DNA from: Aralia elata
Taxonomy: Eukaryota; Streptophyta; Magnoliopsida; Apiales; Araliaceae
Direction: 5' to 3'
Length of the DNA stretch: 64,000 nucleotides
Assembly (NCBI GenBank): GCA_034770075.1
Contig: CM068380.1
Coordinates: 32,379,765 to 32,443,764 of the forward strand
In this document: positions 11,100 through 22,261 of the stretch, in pieces
How the letters are laid out: every line of letters starts with the position of its first letter
How positions within the stretch are numbered: position 1 is the first letter of the stretch
Notes under the pieces: model-generated
What the model saw: only the letters and a program-made list of their open reading frames with translations
The model's database searches: none
Told to the model about the DNA's origin: nothing
Position numbers and translations under genes: made by a program

Positions 11100-11600
11100 G
11101 TCTCAAATCGTGGCCTGGGTTATTCGAGTAATTAAGCCCGAGGGGTGTCTCTACACCTGGTGCCCTAAAGCCATCTGGTTTGGGAGTCGCTGGCCCAACA
11201 CTCGTTACATGGGTAACTCAGAGCCTAAGAAAATGAGCATTACAATAGAGGAGGCCCGAACAGATTCGAATCGTGGCATGGGCTACTCGAGTAATTAAGC
11301 CTGAGGGGTGTCTCTGCATCTGGTGCCCTAAAGCCGTCTGGTTTGGGAGTCACCGACCTAACACTCGCTACATGGGTAACTCAAGCCTAAGAAAACGAAT
11401 CTTGCGCAAGGTCAAGCAATGAATGAATGGTGCAGACCACCAGCTTGTCTCGAACCGTGGCCTTTGTTACTCGAGCAAATAAATCCGAAGGGGTGTCTGT
11501 ACACCTAATGCCCCAAAACTAGCTGGTTTGGGAGTCATTGGTCCAAAACTCGTTAAATGGGTAACTTTGAATAGCCTAAGAAAACGAGACAAGTGAACTG
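11100..11600 (+). repeat. Three diverged ~165-190-bp tandem repeats
   Basis: Copies start near 11103, 11265 and 11453. Each carries the sequence of landmarks ATCGTGGC, GGGGTGTCT, TGGTTTGGGAGTC and ATGGGTAACT, ending in GCCTAAGAAAA. Spacing is about 162 then 188 bp, and divergence grows toward the third copy. Confidence 0.8.
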
Positions 11601-12821
11601 GGCAAGGAGAAAAGATAATACGAAAAAAACTCTCGGCCTTAAACAAGAAGTCATGGAGGAAAAACCCCTACTGAATGCTACATCGCATAGTGCATTTGTC
11701 ATATGACGTCAATCCTGCTAAGAACGTTGTCGAGAATGGAGACAGGATACCTTTGACGAGGGAGGGTAGTTCTTTTGAACTCGACCGTACTCACGTACAA
11801 TGACCATGAATGCTTGAAAGTATTCTTACGATTTCATAACTCGTTAATAGAAAATCATCAACTCACGAGGGATTGAAAATAACTTCCAATCTAGCACAGT
11901 CATGGTTCACAACTTGCTAGATTGTGCGATCAATAGATATTCAATTTCATGTGCTTTAACTGCATTTACTCTTTTGTCGAGATTATAATATCTTTGTGTT
12001 GAACTAACACTAACGGCCCGAGCCTTCAGGTTTTGGCATTTGTTAGTCATCTGATGTGTAGGATCTTACAGAGATGTGGATAACTCAGCACGGTCAACAT
12101 CGCGAGTTTCCAATAGAAATCCTTCGTAACAACACGTGCCAAGGCTGGGGCAGTTAAGAATCGTGAAATGGAAGGAAGCTGAGGCTGCACAGAACTTCTC
12201 GTCATTGGACTTCTCCCCAATCCTGACTACCACTGCCTCGACATCCAAATGATCCACGTGCATGAGCATATACAAGGATGATATAGTGCGGGACAACAGC
12301 ATATCGGCCAGCAGAAATGATCAAAAGGCTAAGGAGCCTAACATAGCTGTCGATCATTACAGAGAGCGAAACAGACTGCCTCAACTCGATGAAATGAAGA
12401 CGACCAAGAACAGGCAGAGTACCAAACCAATGTTGAAGTCTAGAAACTACACGCCACGACGAGGCGGGATCCAATCAAATATTGGCAAACAATGACGACG
12501 GTCAAATCGTATCATTTGACTGAACAGGGGTCATTTCTATCTAAACCTATGTGTGCACATGCATCTGTCCATAACATATCTTCCAGATCATGCATAACAT
12601 CTGTTGCATGCATACATGTACAATCAAAATGAAAATCTTCAGGGAAAAGACAAGCACGTCGCTTTCAACCTCACAAATGATCAGACTGTGATGGCTTTTG
12701 CGGCATGGTACGTGGACGATGTTGGTGGGAGATCCAGGACATGAAGCCGATCACACATCCCATTTTAAAAAACAAAAAAAAAAAAAAAAAAAAAAAATTT
12801 CACTCAATTCCAATCAATGAC

Positions 12822-12955
12822 CCCTGGGAAGGGCTGGTATCCAACTAATCAATGACCCGTGGGAAGGGCTGGTATCCAACCAATCAAAGACCCCTGGGAA
12901 GGGCTGGTACCCAAACAATCAGTGACCCCTGGGAAGGGCTGGTATCCAAACAAGG
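12822..12955 (+). repeat. ~33-bp tandem repeat, four copies
   Basis: Units centred on CCCCTGGGAAGGGCTGGTAT followed by CCAA(A/C)CAATCA. It shares its core with the two blocks that follow. Confidence 0.85.
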
Positions 12956-13170
12956 AGTGAACCTGGGAAGGCATCCAAGCAAACCACGACAAGGTGATGA
13001 GCAAACCTGGGAAGGCATCCAAGCAAGCCACAACAAGGTGATGAGCAAACCTGGGAAGGCATCCAAGCAAGCCACAACAAAGTGATGAGCAAACCTGGGA
13101 AGGCATCCAAGCAAGCCACAACAAGATGGTGAGCAAACCTGGGAAGACATCCAAGCAAACCACAACAAGA
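12956..13170 (+). repeat. 44-bp tandem repeat, about five copies
   Basis: Units begin GAGCAAACCTGGGAAGGCAT, then CCAAGCAAGCCACAACAA and GGTGAT. The 44-bp length is a lengthened form of the 33-bp unit (shared core CTGGGAAGG...ATCCAA). Confidence 0.85.
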
Positions 13171-13436
13171 TGGTGAACACCCTGGGAAGGGCTGAGATCC
13201 AAACACTAACACCTTGGGAAGGGCTGATATCCAAACAACCAACACCCTAGGAAGGGCTGATATCCAAACAACCAACACCATGGGAAGGGCTGATATCCAA
13301 ACAACTAACACCTTGGGAAGGGCTGATATCCAAACAACCAACACCCTGGGAAGGGCTGTTATCCAAACAACCAACACCCTGGGGAGGGGGCTGATATCCA
13401 AACAACCAACACCCTGGGGAGGGCTGATATCAAAAG
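13171..13436 (+). repeat. 33-bp tandem repeat, about eight copies
   Basis: Units of ACACCNTGGGAAGGGCTGAT then ATCCAAACAACCA. Because 33 is a multiple of three, an open frame persists on both strands (11-residue periodic peptides), but no start context or conservation supports translation. Confidence 0.88.
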
Positions 13437-13960
13437 ACTGTACAGAGGTAATTTTTCATCAAATCTACATTTTAAGTTGTGTCACATGCATTGAATAGAT
13501 GATAACTCTGTACGTGATCCATGCAGGTTAAGTGTCAAGGTCCTAACCTATCTGAGTCAAAGGCAATGGTTTCCAAGGACGATGTACGAGGATGAACTCC
13601 AAGGATGCCTTTCAAGCTAGTTAGGAGAATAACTTCCTTTGATAACAATGCGATGGAATAAGGCGATTACGAGATGGGTGACCGGATACGAGAGCTGGCC
13701 CCGACAAGACAACCGACCGGAGACGAGACCCGGCGGTTACGAGACGATCGATTGGAAGACAAAACTCGACGACTAACAGTGCGGTTGGGGATTGAGGCAT
13801 TGACACACTTACGAATGTTTTGCATGCCTTACATCTTGTGTTGCATCATAAGTTGCATGTGTTGCATCATGTATGTATTGTCATTCTTGTGAACTGCCAT
13901 TCATGCATCGGGTGTCTATTTCTTTATCCTGTTCATTTCATTTAACATTTCATAAACATG

Positions 13961-13975
13961 ATAAAGAGGGGCAGC
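13961..13975 (+). other. Polypurine tract of A1
   Basis: ATAAAGAGGGGCAGC directly precedes the 3' LTR start TGTAGACACC; the identical tract precedes the A2 3' LTR at 40238-40252. Confidence 0.8.
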
Positions 13976-15984
13976 TGTAGACACCCAAATTTTGCACTTC
14001 GTATACTAACCCTGACAGGAGGGCAAATTCGGCAAATGAACCGGCCTGCGAGAGCGAAGGATGGACAAGGGCGAACGCTCAACACCACCACGATGATTGG
14101 CGACCAAAGCTGACGTGACGATAAGGCCATCCGAAACGGGCATTCCCGAATAAGGTGGCACGTCTCCCAAAAATTCCCGGACTGCAGAATACAAGACTGT
14201 CAGCGAAAACCGACGTCACGGCACGAGAATCGAGGTGTGGCACGAAAAACGAGAAAGTCAAGCCAGCCAGCCGCGGATTGATCTGCGGCCAATAGTGCGC
14301 CTTTTGAAAACGCAGAACTCGAAACACGGAAACCAGGAAATCAGCTGAGTGCGATGGGAGGTGGCCAGCCAGCCGCAGATCAATCTGCGGCCAGCCGCAG
14401 ATCAATCTGCGGCTGCCCTAGACCAGCCTATTTCAGCTCAGTTTCTTCATTTCATCCAGGAGGTCGGCAGCAGCGGAAGAAGAAGGAAAAACAGCAACAG
14501 CAGCAGCGAATTAGGGAGAGAAAAGAGAGAAAATAGTGAGGAATTATATCTCTTTTGTGAGATTGTATCACATATATTCTCTACTCTAATTAATATACGA
14601 GTTTATACACATCGTGGTGTCATTTGCAAGGTGAAAAAGAATTCTTTTTTATAGCAGTTTTGTTATATCATTTTGTTAAATTTTTATCATTTTGGATTAT
14701 ACTAAATGTAGTTTTCTTGTATATTATTGAGAATACATGGATTAGGGATTAGTAGTGAGGGTTCCAATGGAACAAAATTCATCCTAATGACCCGATGATA
14801 TCCATTTGGTGAATTTTAGATTGTTAATTTTTGTAATATCCATTTTAGGGGTGTGTAAGAATTGTGTATGTGAGCCTAGGAGCGCGACCCCGTGGTCCAA
14901 ATCCGATGATGGACAATTTTGGTGTATGTAATAGGATCGATTTTCCTTGATTGTAAACATGTAATCGTCGGGCCTTAAAACGATACCAAGTTGAAAATCG
15001 GGTTTAAGGCCCCGTAATAGTGAAATATGTGATTGTTGGTGTTCGGGGTATTTTGATGGCTTACATGCCCGTGAATAGCCCCCTACGCGTTTTGATGCTC
15101 AATTTGATTTGTAACACCAAACAAAGGATCTTCAAAGCCAAAACAATAAAGATTTTTCTAAAATCAATCAAAGTAGGATATTAGCATCACGAGGCTAAAA
15201 ATTGGAAATGCTAATGAAAGTCGATTCCTATTCTACGAGAAAGCTAAAGAGAAGTTGTTTTCAAATGCCACAAAAATGGTTTTTATAAAAAGAAATAAAT
15301 GTTTTACTAAACCTTGATATATAGGGCGAAAGAGATCCTAGAAATTGGCCATCATTTATGAAAGGAACGTATAAATCTCGATTCCTATTTTGGCTAAGGT
15401 TTACTAAATTCATGTTTTGCCAAAACAACACTTAATGAAAAATCTCATAGCTTTGACAATCAAAATCAAAATTTTCTCATAAAGAAATAAACCTTTCTCG
15501 TGTATGCCAAAAAGACATTCCGAAGCGTTCTCAAATTAAAGCACGACTTTCCCTAAAAATCCAAATGATTCTTTCATACAAACTCACCACAACATTCACA
15601 TAGGCACACACACACACACGCGCACATACACACACACATTCAAGAATTAAAGAATAGGAAAAGCATCAAGATTGCGGTAACCGTGTTTCACGGAAGTCGG
15701 GGGGTGCCTAACACCTTCCCCTCGCTTAAACAAGCCCCCGAACTCTATGAATCTCGGTTCGCAGACCAATTAATTCGGAGTCACACATGAGCCAGCGATT
15801 TACGAAAAAATAAAACTCGGATGAGTTGGTACATCCATCTCAAATATACCAACTGGCGACTCTGGTTAATTGGCTCATCATAAAAAACGATCTTTCAAAA
15901 CCCCGTCGACATCAATGCCGACCTTTTCCCAAAATTATCTAATAAAAGGCAGAAATCAGAAGAGGCGAGAAACCGGCGTCGACA
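13976..15984 (+). repeat. 3' LTR of A1
   Basis: 2,009 bp, TGTAGACACC to GTCGACA. It is the uninterrupted counterpart of the split 5' LTR and preserves the empty target site of the solo B LTR near 14570. It carries three dyads of the CCGCAGAT...ATCTGCGG type at 14271-14288, 14373-14390 and 14395-14412; the last two are 22 bp apart, where the 5' LTR has only one copy. Confidence 0.93.
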
Positions 15985-16471
15985 GGTCCACATACGCCTG
16001 TGTGTACCAACGCTAACAACTCTGTAACTCTTTCTCCTTTTTCACTAAAAGGAGATTTAGTCATCTTACCCATGAGACAAGATTCACAAGTTGGATATGA
16101 TTCGTAATCAGATAGCTCTAAAAGCCCATCTTTATGCAACTTGGATAATCTTGTTTCATTGATATGACCGAGTCTACAGTGCCACATAAAGGTATAATTA
16201 ACATCATCTCTTTTTCTTTTCTTAGTTTGTTTAATTTGAAGTATATTTTCATGCAAGTCAAGTATGTAAAGTCCATTCAGTAGATTGCCAACACCATATA
16301 AAATATTTTTATTATAAATAGAACAACTGTTGTTCTTTATTATAATATCAAAACCATCCATATCCAATACAGAAATTGAAATAATGTTTCTAATGAGTGT
16401 TGGAACATAATAACAATTATTTAAACTAATGAACTTGTCTAAAGGCAGTGCTAAACAATAAGTCCCTACAC
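15985..16471 (-). pseudogene. Copia D protease end and GAG-pre-integrase region
   Basis: Minus strand. After a frameshift near 16472 the frame resumes with the end of protease, then a linker, then the GAG-pre-integrase domain. That domain is recognisable by WHCRLGHINETRL and the second pair of metal ligands in TCESCLMGKMTKSPF, followed by the start of the integrase core (ELLALVHT...CGP). It ends abruptly at the A1 LTR (15984), so the catalytic DDE core is missing from this side. The product would be nuclear integrase, which inserts element cDNA. Confidence 0.85.
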
Positions 16472-17524
16472 CTATGCAGCAACCTTTGCTCCATTTCCCA
16501 CTCGTAGGATGACTTCATCCTTGTTCAGCTTTCTACTTCTGCTTAGTCCCTGCATATTATTACATATGTGAGAACTACAGCCGGTATCCAATACCCAAGT
16601 AGAATTTTGACTTTCAGAAAAATTAATTTCAATCATGAACAAACCTAGATCGAAAGTCGAATCTTCTCCAAGCTTCTTTTGGTCCGCAAGATACTTCTTG
16701 CAGTTCCTCTTCCAGTGTCCCGGCTTATTACAATGGTAGCAAATTCCTTTGCTATCTGGATCAGGTTTCTTTTTATCCTTTCTCTTCGCCTTGCCCTTAG
16801 CCTTCTTGTTTTTCTTCTTTTCAGAAGATACCTCGGGCCTCTTCCTTTTCTTGGAAGAATCATCCACTAGTAAGACTTGGTTCTTGTTGGATGAGAAGTG
16901 ACCTTCAGTAGTTTTCAACATGTTAAGTAACTCAGGCAAGCTGACGTCCAACTTATTCATGTGAAAATTCATAACAAATTGTGAGAAGGTGTCTAGAAGT
17001 GACTGCAAGATCAAATCTTGGCTTAACTCCCCATCCATCACGAACCCAAGCTGTCCAAGTTGTTCAATCAGATTGATCATCTTAAGGACATGAGTCTCAA
17101 CAGCAGTGCCCTCGGTCATACGAGATTGGAAGAGCTCCTTAGATATCTGATATCTAGCAGTCCTACTTTGCTCACCATACAACTCTTTGAGGTGCAACAA
17201 TATAGTAGAAGCATCCATAGTTTCATGCTGACGCTGAAGCTCGTTACTCATGGATGCGAGCATGATGCATTGAGCCAAGATTGCATCATCTTGCCACTTT
17301 CTGAAAGTAGCAATCTCTTCCTCAGAGGCTGTTTCTGCAACATTTGCAGGGACTGGCGAATTTAGGACATAAGAAATCTTTTCAGCATTGAGAACAATTC
17401 TCAGATTCCTTAACCAGTCCGTGTAATTCGGTCCGGTCAGTTTGTTAGCATCAAGTATGCTACACAGTGATAGTGAGTTTGACATTTTTAAATTCTGCAT
17501 GTGAAATAGACAACATTTTAGCAT
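16472..17524 (-). pseudogene. gag-pro: Copia D gag and protease N-part
   Basis: A 350-codon open frame on the minus strand. The likely functional start is the ATG at about residue 15 (MSNSLSLCSIL), which aligns with the start in copy E. The gag region (UBN2 / copia-type gag, about residues 25-210) contains ANKLTGPNYTDWLRNLRIVL. A lysine-rich stretch (residues ~228-255) leads to the zinc knuckle CYHCNKPGHWKRNC (about 263-276) that binds RNA. The protease active-site signature WVLDTGCSSHIC lies at about residues 312-323. The frame then breaks: a stop follows GAKVAA and the continuation is in another frame from 16471. Without the break this would lead into integrase, as in an ordinary copia gag-pol. 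Confidence 0.9.
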
Positions 17525-18129
17525 ACATTCATTTAATTAATTACCAAAATAAATTAGGTCTTTATTTTAAATTGGTATCTCTCACTTTTTCATCAAACTA
17601 TATTACCCTCAATCTATAGTTCGACAAATCTAATTAAAGATTTGCTAATGAGAATAAGGATCCCATTTCAAATGTATATAGCCTTGTGTGACACAACAAA
17701 CTATATATAAATAAATAGGTAGACAACTATTGTCAATTACATCACTTTGTAACTCCTTGTATTTTGCCTCTTCGATTATTTTGATCAAGTGTGGCACATC
17801 TAAATCAAAATTATCCAAGTTAAGTCCAACCTAGCACTTCCATATATTCGAAAGAAAAACATTGTCCTTGTGTGACACATCAAAACAGCATCGTTCAGTC
17901 TATTTATAAGCATCAAATGTGATAAAGCAACATCTTAAATATTTAATACTTGCCTTGTGTGACACAACAAACTCATATTAAATATTTAATGCTCTATCGC
18001 TTTACCATGCTAGAAGGCGACGCTCGATATTCCAAATATCTTTGAACGCTTAGGACTTAATATAATTACTTTGAGGGGTTTATTATTATAAGTCTCATCT
18101 TGTTTAGCGCGCATGCACATATATATATA
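17525..18129 (-). other. Leader of copia D with four dyads
   Basis: Collinear with 54301-54950 of copia E. No ORF is recognised. It holds four dyads, TTGTGTGACACAA at 17684-17696, a GTGTGGCACA variant at 17787-17799, and copies at 17868-17880 and 17955-17967. Confidence 0.7.
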
Positions 18130-18795
18130 TTCACAGTATTAACGATAAGATTGTCCATAAAACTGAGGGGCACATTTCGGTAAAGATGGCACCTTATCGG
18201 CGCTCATTAAGTGTAACCTCAGAGCTTATAGTACTTTTAATATCATTCAAATACCCTCATTCAGATGTATAGTTCGTATAGATACTGTATTTACTTAGTA
18301 CAACTATGCTAAACAAAGTAAAGATCAAAGTATAATGCATTCGATATAATAAAGGATGATAATATATTTCATATCATTAAGTTCGGTTACATCGTTCTCA
18401 ATACTAAGTTATTACAACAAAACCTTATAAAATACTTGAATTATTCAAAACAGTAATTAAAACTAATTAACATGTCCTTTTCCTTTGTCTGTCCTAGAAG
18501 TTCCGGGATTATCATTTCAAACTACAAAAGAAGATATATGCAAGAATGAGCTACAAATGCTCAGCAAGTTCATTTGAAAACGTAAACACAATGGGTTTGA
18601 TTTGAAAGATGTCAACGATGTATAACTGAGGGGTCTATACATGAACCATATATTTCAATCAGTTCTATCAGTCTTCAATGACTTAGAACCGCTTGATTTC
18701 GGATATCTGGTAGGGGATCAACCTAACCATTATCCTAGGAGTATGTATATCATCCTACGATTTTGCGTCAATATATAGTCAACATTTACCACCTT
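18130..18795. other. Unclassified AT-rich segment
   Basis: Neither the E leader nor C LTR aligns convincingly. A phrase near 18540-18575 (GAGCTACAAATGCTCAGCAAG) resembles the part of the C/G-type LTRs around 19590 and 62240, so this may be a scrap of another Tekay-like LTR. No ORF of note. Confidence 0.35.
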
Positions 18796-19246
18796 ATATC
18801 AAGGTGACCAGAGTCTATACTTGGTTCTCATACATGGAGTCCATTTCAGATTTTATGGCCATCTGCCATTTCTCTGAGTGTCTTCTACTCATAGCCTCAT
18901 CATATATAACTGGATCATCATCCTCTATGATGTGTACCTCATCATCATCCTCTATGATGAATCCATACCTCTTAGGTATCTTCGGTACTCTTCCAGATTT
19001 ACGATTCGGTTGTGGTACAAAAGGTCTATCTACATGTTCCTTAGTTCGACTTAAAGTGCTTTGTGGTTCTTGAACTCCTTCAAGATCTATTACCCTCCCA
19101 CTAGCTCCTTCAATGATAAACACCTTTATCTAAGAAGGCAGCGTGTAGGATTATAGAAATAATACCCTAAACTTTCTTTAGGATATCCCACAAGTCTGCA
19201 CTTGTCAGAGTTTGCCCAAAACTTATCTTTGAAACCTTTTCACATA
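18796..19246 (-). pseudogene. Copia E: end of integrase and start of RT
   Basis: Continuation, after removal of element C, of the copia integrase frame at 52604. Reading on the minus strand from 19246 it passes a typical copia stretch (DKFWANSDKCRLVGYPKE), then the linker ending SEKWQMAIKSEMDSMYENQV that starts the copia RT domain. Expected W after that V is a TAG stop. Homology ends at about 18795, so the polymerase itself is missing. Frames shift around 19130 and 19220. It must once have formed one gene with 52604-54300. Confidence 0.85.
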
Positions 19247-20621
19247 AGTTGTGTGACACCCCCAAATCCAGGTACTTAATTCCCACAGATTTGGTGTTCA
19301 CTATCTCATTCATTCAAAACTAACTACCCAATAAAATAACAATTAAATGAACTTAAATAAATATCTTTCCAAAATGGGTTACATCACCAAACTATTAAAT
19401 ATTCAAATCCCAGGTTATCTTAACCGTAGTACATCAAATGCGGAATAAACATAATTTAAATAAGTCTCATTACAAACAATCATCAAATAAATAACAGGTC
19501 TTTAGCTATTTATGCATCTTGCCCTTGCCTTTGCTCGTGGACGGCTCGTCCGACTTCTCAGCCTTAGCTGCAATGATTAGTGCAAGAGTGAGCAAACAAT
19601 TGCTCACAAGTACGATTACAATAATATCTAAATGAAATGTTTTCAACTGAGGAATAATAGTTTTCTGATTCTCAACCAATAAATGATTAAAGTTTAAAAG
19701 CTCGTTAGAATGCTTGATTCCAAAAAAAATATAGAATTCAAGATTTAGAAATTATATCTGAGGGTCACAAGACCTCGAACTATGTCCTACGTTGACAAGT
19801 ATTTCTACTGTAACCTTTAACAGTCATATAGACTATGGACCAACATCTCGTACTCAGGGAGATCAGCCCTTTGTACAATGTATTGTGCACAAACATTTTA
19901 ACGCTGTCGCGTAAGTAATCCCCTATATTAGGGTTGTTCATCTCAGTTTATCGTCTGAATCCATACCAAAAAGGAAATTGGCTTGGAACAAGTATAGAAA
20001 ACATTCTAAGTCTTTGAAACGCTCATCAACTAAGGACTAGCTGAATCAATAAGGGTTTGCTAGTCTAATTCAATAGAGTTTGTTCAATAGAAACTATACT
20101 CGAAGTTTGAATAATAACAATGATTGGAATAAAGCTTGAGTATATAATCATGATAGTGACCTTGCTTGAATATCAATAAGCTAAGGTCAATAAGCTTGCT
20201 CAATATAAATAAACTTGTCTTGAATAAATTAACAAGTTAAAAGAGAACAACAACTTACTATAAATAATTCTCAAGTTTAAGGAAGGAAAACTTGCTAAAC
20301 ATAAAGTAATAAGTTGAGATAAGGAACTTGCCTCAAGCGTAGATTACAAATTAAATATCTCACGATCCTTAAATAACCTATACATTTAATTATAAAATGG
20401 TAACATAATTACTTACAAAATAATATACACTTTAAGCTTGCTCTTATCCTTTTTATTATAACATTTCACTTAGCATATCATAATCAACAAGTACTAGTTT
20501 AACAACCATCTTGGCAATTCTTTAGTCACTTAATACATCAATATAAGTTTTAAACTTGTTTATAGCATCATAATAAAAGCATAAAAAAAATAAAAATTAA
20601 AAATAATTTCAGTACTGCTCC

Positions 20622-20732
20622 CTCGCCGAGGCGAGAATTTACTGAACAATTATCTCGCCGGGGCGAGCCTATCCTTAACAAAATTTCTCGCCGGGGCGAA
20701 GATTACTAGCTCATTTTTCTCGCCGGGGCGAG
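20622..20732. repeat. Four GC-rich dyads at ~32.5-bp spacing
   Basis: CTCGCCGAGGCGAG at 20622-20635, CTCGCCGGGGCGAG at 20654-20667, CTCGCCGGGGCGAA at 20687-20700, CTCGCCGGGGCGAG at 20719-20732. Start spacing is 32, 33 and 32 bp, while the AT-rich spacers differ in sequence. The copy in the 5' LTR lies at 51072-51182 with the same spacing. Confidence 0.9.
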
Positions 20733-21615
20733 ACATCCGGCAGTCGTCTCCTACAGTTCGCGAACAGTGAAAACTTAGGCCAAATTTGGCCAAATTTTCC
20801 GAATTCTATCATCCAGTACACAAACTAGATATACCCAGACATCAAATATGTTGGAAAACAAATACCCAACATGTTTCTAACTAATTTAACTATTATAAAA
20901 CACATAATCAACTAATTTAAAACCAAAAATTCACTGTTAAACAATTTATTCATGCTTTGACCATTTTCATGAAATTAAACTCTGTAAATTCATTTTTCAA
21001 CCAATTAAAACCATTCTTCTTGCATTATTCATGTTTTTCATCACATAATCATAAACAATTATTAATTCATCGATTAAAAACCAAATTGAATCATCAATTT
21101 TCATACAAATATGCCATACATGAAATAAAGCTCTGTAAAAACTAAGAACTCAGTTCTAAAGCATATTTTCATGAATTAATTCTTCAAACTAGTTTATAAT
21201 CATCACATAATCTCTAATACATCCTTACTAACAATTATAACCAAGTAATTCATGTATTTTAGCATATAAATTCATATATAGTGAAGTAGAAATCACATAC
21301 AGAGAAGTAAAATAATAAAAATATAATTAAAACGAAACTAATAAGAATTATACCTTCAAGTTATGTATATAATTCTTAGCTAAGCACCTCCCTTCCTTCT
21401 CTTTCTCAATTCTCAATTCTCAATTTTCTCTCTAACTCTCTCTTCTTCTTTGTATATCCTCTTTTCTCTTTGAACTCTGTTCTTTCTTTTCTTTTTTCTT
21501 ACAACTGACGTACTTTCTTTTTAAAAAATAAAACTGATTGCAAATTAAAAACAAAATAAAAACTGATGGAACGTATAATCTAATTAAATCATCAGTTATA
21601 AAATTTCAAAAGCCA

Positions 21616-21765
21616 TAAGGCTATGTTTGGCAATTACAAATAAAATAATCTATTATTCTAACTAAAGGTCTTAAGGCCTTGTTTGGTAAAACACAAATAA
21701 AATAACCCATTATTTCCAAATAAAGATCATAGGGCCTTGTTTGGTAAAACTGAATTAAACACTTT
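21616..21765. repeat. 56-58-bp triplicate around GGCCTTGTTTGG
   Basis: Three units, starting near 21617, 21673 and 21731, share AAGGCCTTGTTTGGTAAAAC followed by CAAATAAAATAA...TATT. The same triplicate is in the 5' LTR at about 52063-52200. Confidence 0.75.
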
Positions 21766-22151
21766 CTCATTTATTTTAATAAATCATTATAACATATAGT
21801 TTTAAATGTCACACTTCTAATTTAATTGAACTTATTATTAAATAAATTCAATTAAACCTTACCAACTCAAATAATAATTTCATTTAACAAATAACAATAA
21901 TACCAAATAAATTCTCTTATTCAAATAAATCATTTATTCAAATAAACCTTTTCATCATCTAATTTAATTATTAAATTAAATTAGAATAAACATAACAAAT
22001 CGTATTCAAATAACATTTAACATTACTAAACTCAACATATACCCATTCCACAAAACTTAGTAAATTATTTATTTAGCTCAATAAATTAATAAAACTATTT
22101 ATATAATTCAATAAATATTTTTATTCAATCACAAAAATTGCATTCGTTACA

Positions 22152-22172
22152 TCTTTCCCTCCTTAAAAGGAT
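22152..22172 (-). other. Polypurine tract of element C
   Basis: On the minus strand AAGGAGGGAAAGA abuts the LTR start TGTAACGAATG, marking the LTR at 19252-22151 as the 3' one. A second, similar CCTCC-rich patch follows near 22220. Confidence 0.8.
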
Positions 22173-22261
22173 TTTGTCCCCAGAATCACAACGCAATTAA
22201 ATCTTCCATTACATTCTCCCCTCCTTACAAAGATTCTGTCCCCAGAATCGCAAGATAACAA

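Larger units (their letters stand above)
10448..13960 (+). other. Repeat-rich 3' noncoding region of A1
   Basis: About 3.5 kb with no convincing gene. It contains A runs at 10472-10499 and 12767-12797, three ~165-190-bp repeats (11100-11600), three blocks of short tandem repeats (12822-13436), and a degenerate piece (about 13665-13780) related to the 140-bp repeat of A2. Long repeat-filled 3' regions between the coding part and the 3' LTR are typical of Tat/Ogre elements. Confidence 0.7.
3899..15984 (+). mobile_element. Element A1: gag-only Tat/Ogre-type derivative
   Basis: Plus-strand LTR element: 5' LTR (3899-7912, first ~277 bp missing, interrupted by a solo B LTR), PBS, leader, intact gag (8694-10025), a remnant of the region just before RT (about 10230-10447), a repeat-rich 3' region, polypurine tract and 3' LTR (13976-15984). 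RT, RNase H and integrase are absent, not just mutated. This matches the described class of TR-GAG elements: terminal repeats with only a GAG domain, presumably mobilised in trans. LTRs, PBS, leader and gag are clearly related to A2 at 24362-42273, a possible source of the missing functions. It lies in the integrase region of copia D; the target duplication cannot be checked because the 5' end is lost. Confidence 0.85.
15985..18129 (-). mobile_element. Ty1/copia element D, truncated
   Basis: Minus-strand copia element with leader (about 17525-18129), gag and protease (17524-16472) and the N-terminal integrase region (to 15985), where A1 cuts it. No LTR or PBS for D is recognised. It is the same family as E (52604-54300 plus leader), with collinear leader sequence and gag. 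Confidence 0.8.
19252..22151 (-). repeat. 3' LTR of element C
   Basis: 2,900 bp, plus-strand ends TGTGACACCC and CGTTACA. It matches 49703-52598 with roughly 1% differences by eye. Notable contents are four CTCGCC/GGCGAG dyads (20622-20732), a 56-58-bp triplicate (21616-21765), and several CTTGC-containing degenerate units (20090-20340). Confidence 0.95.

Noticed and set aside
12767..12797. Poly(A) tail of a LINE or processed gene
   Set aside because: No retroposon body or target duplication; it lies in the middle of the A1 3' region.
12849..13401. Periodic ORFs on both strands (WISALP / GRADIQTTNT repeats)
   Set aside because: In-frame by chance because the unit is 33 bp; alternative frames on both strands are equally open.
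16679..17365. Plus-strand ORFs opposite copia D gag
   Set aside because: Mirror frames of a clearly recognised minus-strand gag-protease.
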